This document shows positions 13,260 through 14,742 of a stretch of 14,742 bases of DNA, in pieces. The first letter of the stretch is position 1. Every line of letters begins with the position of its first letter. The stretch comes from JBBRWV01 sp038248985. GTDB lineage: Bacteria; Planctomycetota; Phycisphaerae; WQYP01. Made by a program: the position numbers and the translations under genes. Under the pieces are notes generated by a model. The model made no database searches, was not told the DNA's origin, and was given only the letters and a program-made list of their open reading frames with translations. The stretch is from assembly GCA_038248985.1 (NCBI GenBank), contig JBBRWV010000096.1:1-14742 (forward strand). The letters are read 5' to 3'.

Positions 13260-14420
13260 ATGCCTACGCCCCGCATCCTACTTACCTTCGCCACCATCGC
13301 CCTCGCCGCCGGCCTCGCCCTCGCCCAGGCCGCCAAACCCCGCGACCCCGTCGTCATCAAAATCGATGTTGAAGATCTCGAGCAAAGCCTCTTCGCAACC
13401 TACAACATCGCCGCCTTGCTCGATCCCGCCCGCCGCACGGAAATACAGGAAAAAGCCGCGCCCTATTTCAAAAAACGCCTCGCCCTCACCAAAGAAATGT
13501 TCGCCGCCGATCCCAAGGCCGACGAAAACCCCTTCTGGGTCAGCAAATACATCGCCTCCCTCGCCTGGCTCACCCTCTACGGCGATGACGACGCCCGTAA
13601 AACCCTCGAAGCCCATGCCAACAGCGCCAACCGCACCATGGCCCTCTACGGAAAACTCGGCAAATTCATGGCCACCTGGTACACCCACATCAAAGATCAG
13701 GATGAACTCGAAAAACTCCTCGAACAAGCCAAAACCTTCGCCGACCGGGCCCCTAAAGACGAAGTGGTCGGCACCTTCTTCGTCGGCTTCTGCAATGATG
13801 GCATCAAATACCCCGAACCCTTCCGCGAAAAACTCGAAGCCTTCGTCTCTGGCGAATTCCCCAGCTACGCCGTCCGCGCCTGGAAAGCCATCCCCCGCAT
13901 GGGCCGCCCTTATTCCTTCGCCGGCACCCTCGTCAACGGCAAACCCTTCGACACCGCCTCCCTCAAAGGCAAAGTCATCGTCCTCCACTTCTGGCTCACC
14001 ACCGACGCCCGCTACCGCAATCATTTCGCCAAGCTCGCCGAAATCTACAAAGCCTACCCCCGCGCCGATGTCGAATTCGTCGGCGTCAGCCTCGACGAAT
14101 CCCCACGCTTCGCCGAAGGCTACCTCCAAGGTCACCCCGAACTCACTTGGCCCCAGTTCTACGATGCCAAACTCAAAGGCGTCCATCCCCTCGTCCGCAG
14201 TCTCGGCTTCCGCCCCATCGCCCTTCCCACCACGCCCCCCCTCCTCGAGCTCACCATCATCGACAAAGAAGGCCGCTACCGTGGCAGCAATTTCACCCTC
14301 GACACCGTCCGCGCTGGCATCAAGACCGCCCTCACCCCCCGTCCCGCCGCCTCCCAACCCACCACCACTACCACCAAACCCGCCCTCAAACCCACCACCG
14401 CCCCCGCCCAGAAATCGTGA
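13260..14420 (+). CDS. Exported thioredoxin-fold (TlpA/AhpC-like) protein without CxxC, copy 2
   Basis: A 386-residue paralogue of the preceding gene with the same plan: signal peptide 1-22 (ALA before Gln23), a helical region of about 185 residues, a thioredoxin-like domain (about 210-360) and a Pro/Thr-rich tail (PTTTTTKP, TTAPAQKS). Shared marks with copy 1 are APKDE in the helical part, PRMGRPY (212-218), LKGKVIVLHFW (to Trp245) and LTWPQFYD. The active-site loop reads W-L-T-T-D-A-R-Y (245-252), again without Cys, and the cis-Pro position is not Pro. The only Cys is 178. The ATG has GGAG five bases upstream. Only 26 bases separate it from copy 1, so the two are co-transcribed. Its stop lies one base from the stop of the convergent GNAT gene. 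Confidence 0.87.
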   Translation: MPTPRILLTFATIALAAGLALAQAAKPRDPVVIKIDVEDLEQSLFATYNIAALLDPARRTEIQEKAAPYFKKRLALTKEMFAADPKADENPFWVSKYIASLAWLTLYGDDDARKTLEAHANSANRTMALYGKLGKFMATWYTHIKDQDELEKLLEQAKTFADRAPKDEVVGTFFVGFCNDGIKYPEPFREKLEAFVSGEFPSYAVRAWKAIPRMGRPYSFAGTLVNGKPFDTASLKGKVIVLHFWLTTDARYRNHFAKLAEIYKAYPRADVEFVGVSLDESPRFAEGYLQGHPELTWPQFYDAKLKGVHPLVRSLGFRPIALPTTPPLLELTIIDKEGRYRGSNFTLDTVRAGIKTALTPRPAASQPTTTTTKPALKPTTAPAQKS

Positions 14421-14421
14421 G

Positions 14422-14742
14422 TCATCCCTCTTGCTCCGTCAGCGGCAGCACCATCTCCTGATACGTCGCCCGAAATCCCGCCTTCTCAAACGCCCCGCGC
14501 GCCTCAGGATTCTGATTCGCCACCATCAAGCGCAGTTGCGTCAACCCATGTTTCTCCCGTGCCCACCGCGCCGCAAACTCGATCAGTTTCTGCCCCACCC
14601 CCTGCCGCCGATACCCCTCCACCACCGCCATATCCTGTACAAATGCGAATTCCGCATACGTGTAGATCGGCACCTCCCTCTCAATACTCACGAGGATCAT
14701 CCCCGCAATACCCCCCTCTTCCCCCCCCATTACCCCCCCCTC
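14422..14742 (-). CDS. GNAT-family N-acetyltransferase, N-terminus outside the window
   Basis: An acetyl-CoA-dependent acyltransferase. The visible C-terminal part has the strand GGIAGMILVSIE, then VQDMAVVEGYRRQGVGQKLIEFA with the acetyl-CoA pyrophosphate loop R-R-Q-G-V-G, and ANQNPEARGAFEKAGF, the classic alpha4/beta6 motif. About 100 residues are seen. A full domain is about 150, and the first strand and helices are missing. The frame stays open to the window edge, so the ATG at 14730 is probably internal. The substrate cannot be told. It converges on the thioredoxin-fold operon with one base between stop codons, so no terminator lies between them. Confidence 0.9.
   Translation of the reverse strand, partial: EGGVMGGEEGGIAGMILVSIEREVPIYTYAEFAFVQDMAVVEGYRRQGVGQKLIEFAARWAREKHGLTQLRLMVANQNPEARGAFEKAGFRATYQEMVLPLTEQEG

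Noticed and set aside
13278..14357. Long - strand frame antisense to the second thioredoxin-fold gene (and a similar one at 12109-13101)
   Set aside because: Same Gly/Glu/Phe/Asp-rich mirror composition; the + strand genes have signal peptides, ribosome sites and recognisable motifs.
1..14742. CRISPR array, tRNA or rRNA gene, insertion sequence, defence cassette
   Set aside because: No regularly spaced repeats, cloverleaf, rRNA-like sequence, transposase or defence-family protein was recognised on either strand.

Overview
The window looks like a chromosomal piece from a GC-rich planctomycete, most likely of the Phycisphaerae type. The evidence is a protein with a C-terminal PEP-CTERM sorting signal ending in an Arg-rich tail, a pseudopilin-like protein with a GFTLIE cleavage motif and a late FFDGHV motif, a topoisomerase I with three C4 zinc fingers, and tandem secreted proteins with thioredoxin-like folds. 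The lineage is an inference from protein style, since no rRNA or tRNA gene is present. The + strand is C-rich everywhere, whichever strand is coding, so + strand genes end codons in C (and use AAA/GAA) while - strand genes end them in G (and use AAG/GAG).

Layout from left to right. Positions 1-278 hold no convincing gene. A PEP-CTERM surface protein (364-1332, -) is followed by an intrinsic terminator at 279-308. Upstream of it, on the same strand, is an isochorismatase-fold protein (1612-2367, -) that appears to lack its catalytic cysteine. It diverges from topA (2795-5506, +), which is followed by an HU-type DNA-binding protein (5835-6137, +). HU converges on an HDOD-GGDEF signalling protein (6241-7776, -), and the two share a bidirectional terminator at 6189-6224. 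A lipoprotein (7982-8794, -) diverges from a small polytopic membrane protein (8960-9460, +). A spacer (9461-9764) carries what looks like a degenerate dispersed repeat. A pseudopilin-like protein (9765-10868, -) lies downstream of a one-helix membrane protein with a CPEC motif (10972-11445, -). A 642-base AT/pyrimidine-rich spacer with two adjoining palindromes comes next. Two related exported proteins with thioredoxin-like C-terminal domains but no CxxC follow in tandem (12088-13233 and 13260-14420, +). A GNAT acetyltransferase (14422-14742, -) runs off the right edge.

Functional themes. topA and HU form a DNA-topology pair: one relaxes negative supercoils and the other constrains them. Their upstream regions share a TTGACA box and a closely matching 12-base element, and the HU upstream region carries helically phased A/T tracts. 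The rest is mostly cell-envelope or signalling material: PEP-CTERM protein, lipoprotein, pseudopilin pair, membrane protein, c-di-GMP synthase and thioredoxin-like exported proteins.

The most unusual content is the tandem cysteine-less thioredoxin-fold pair, together with a separate isochorismatase-fold protein that seems catalytically degenerate. No CRISPR array, insertion sequence, tRNA, rRNA or known defence system was seen.
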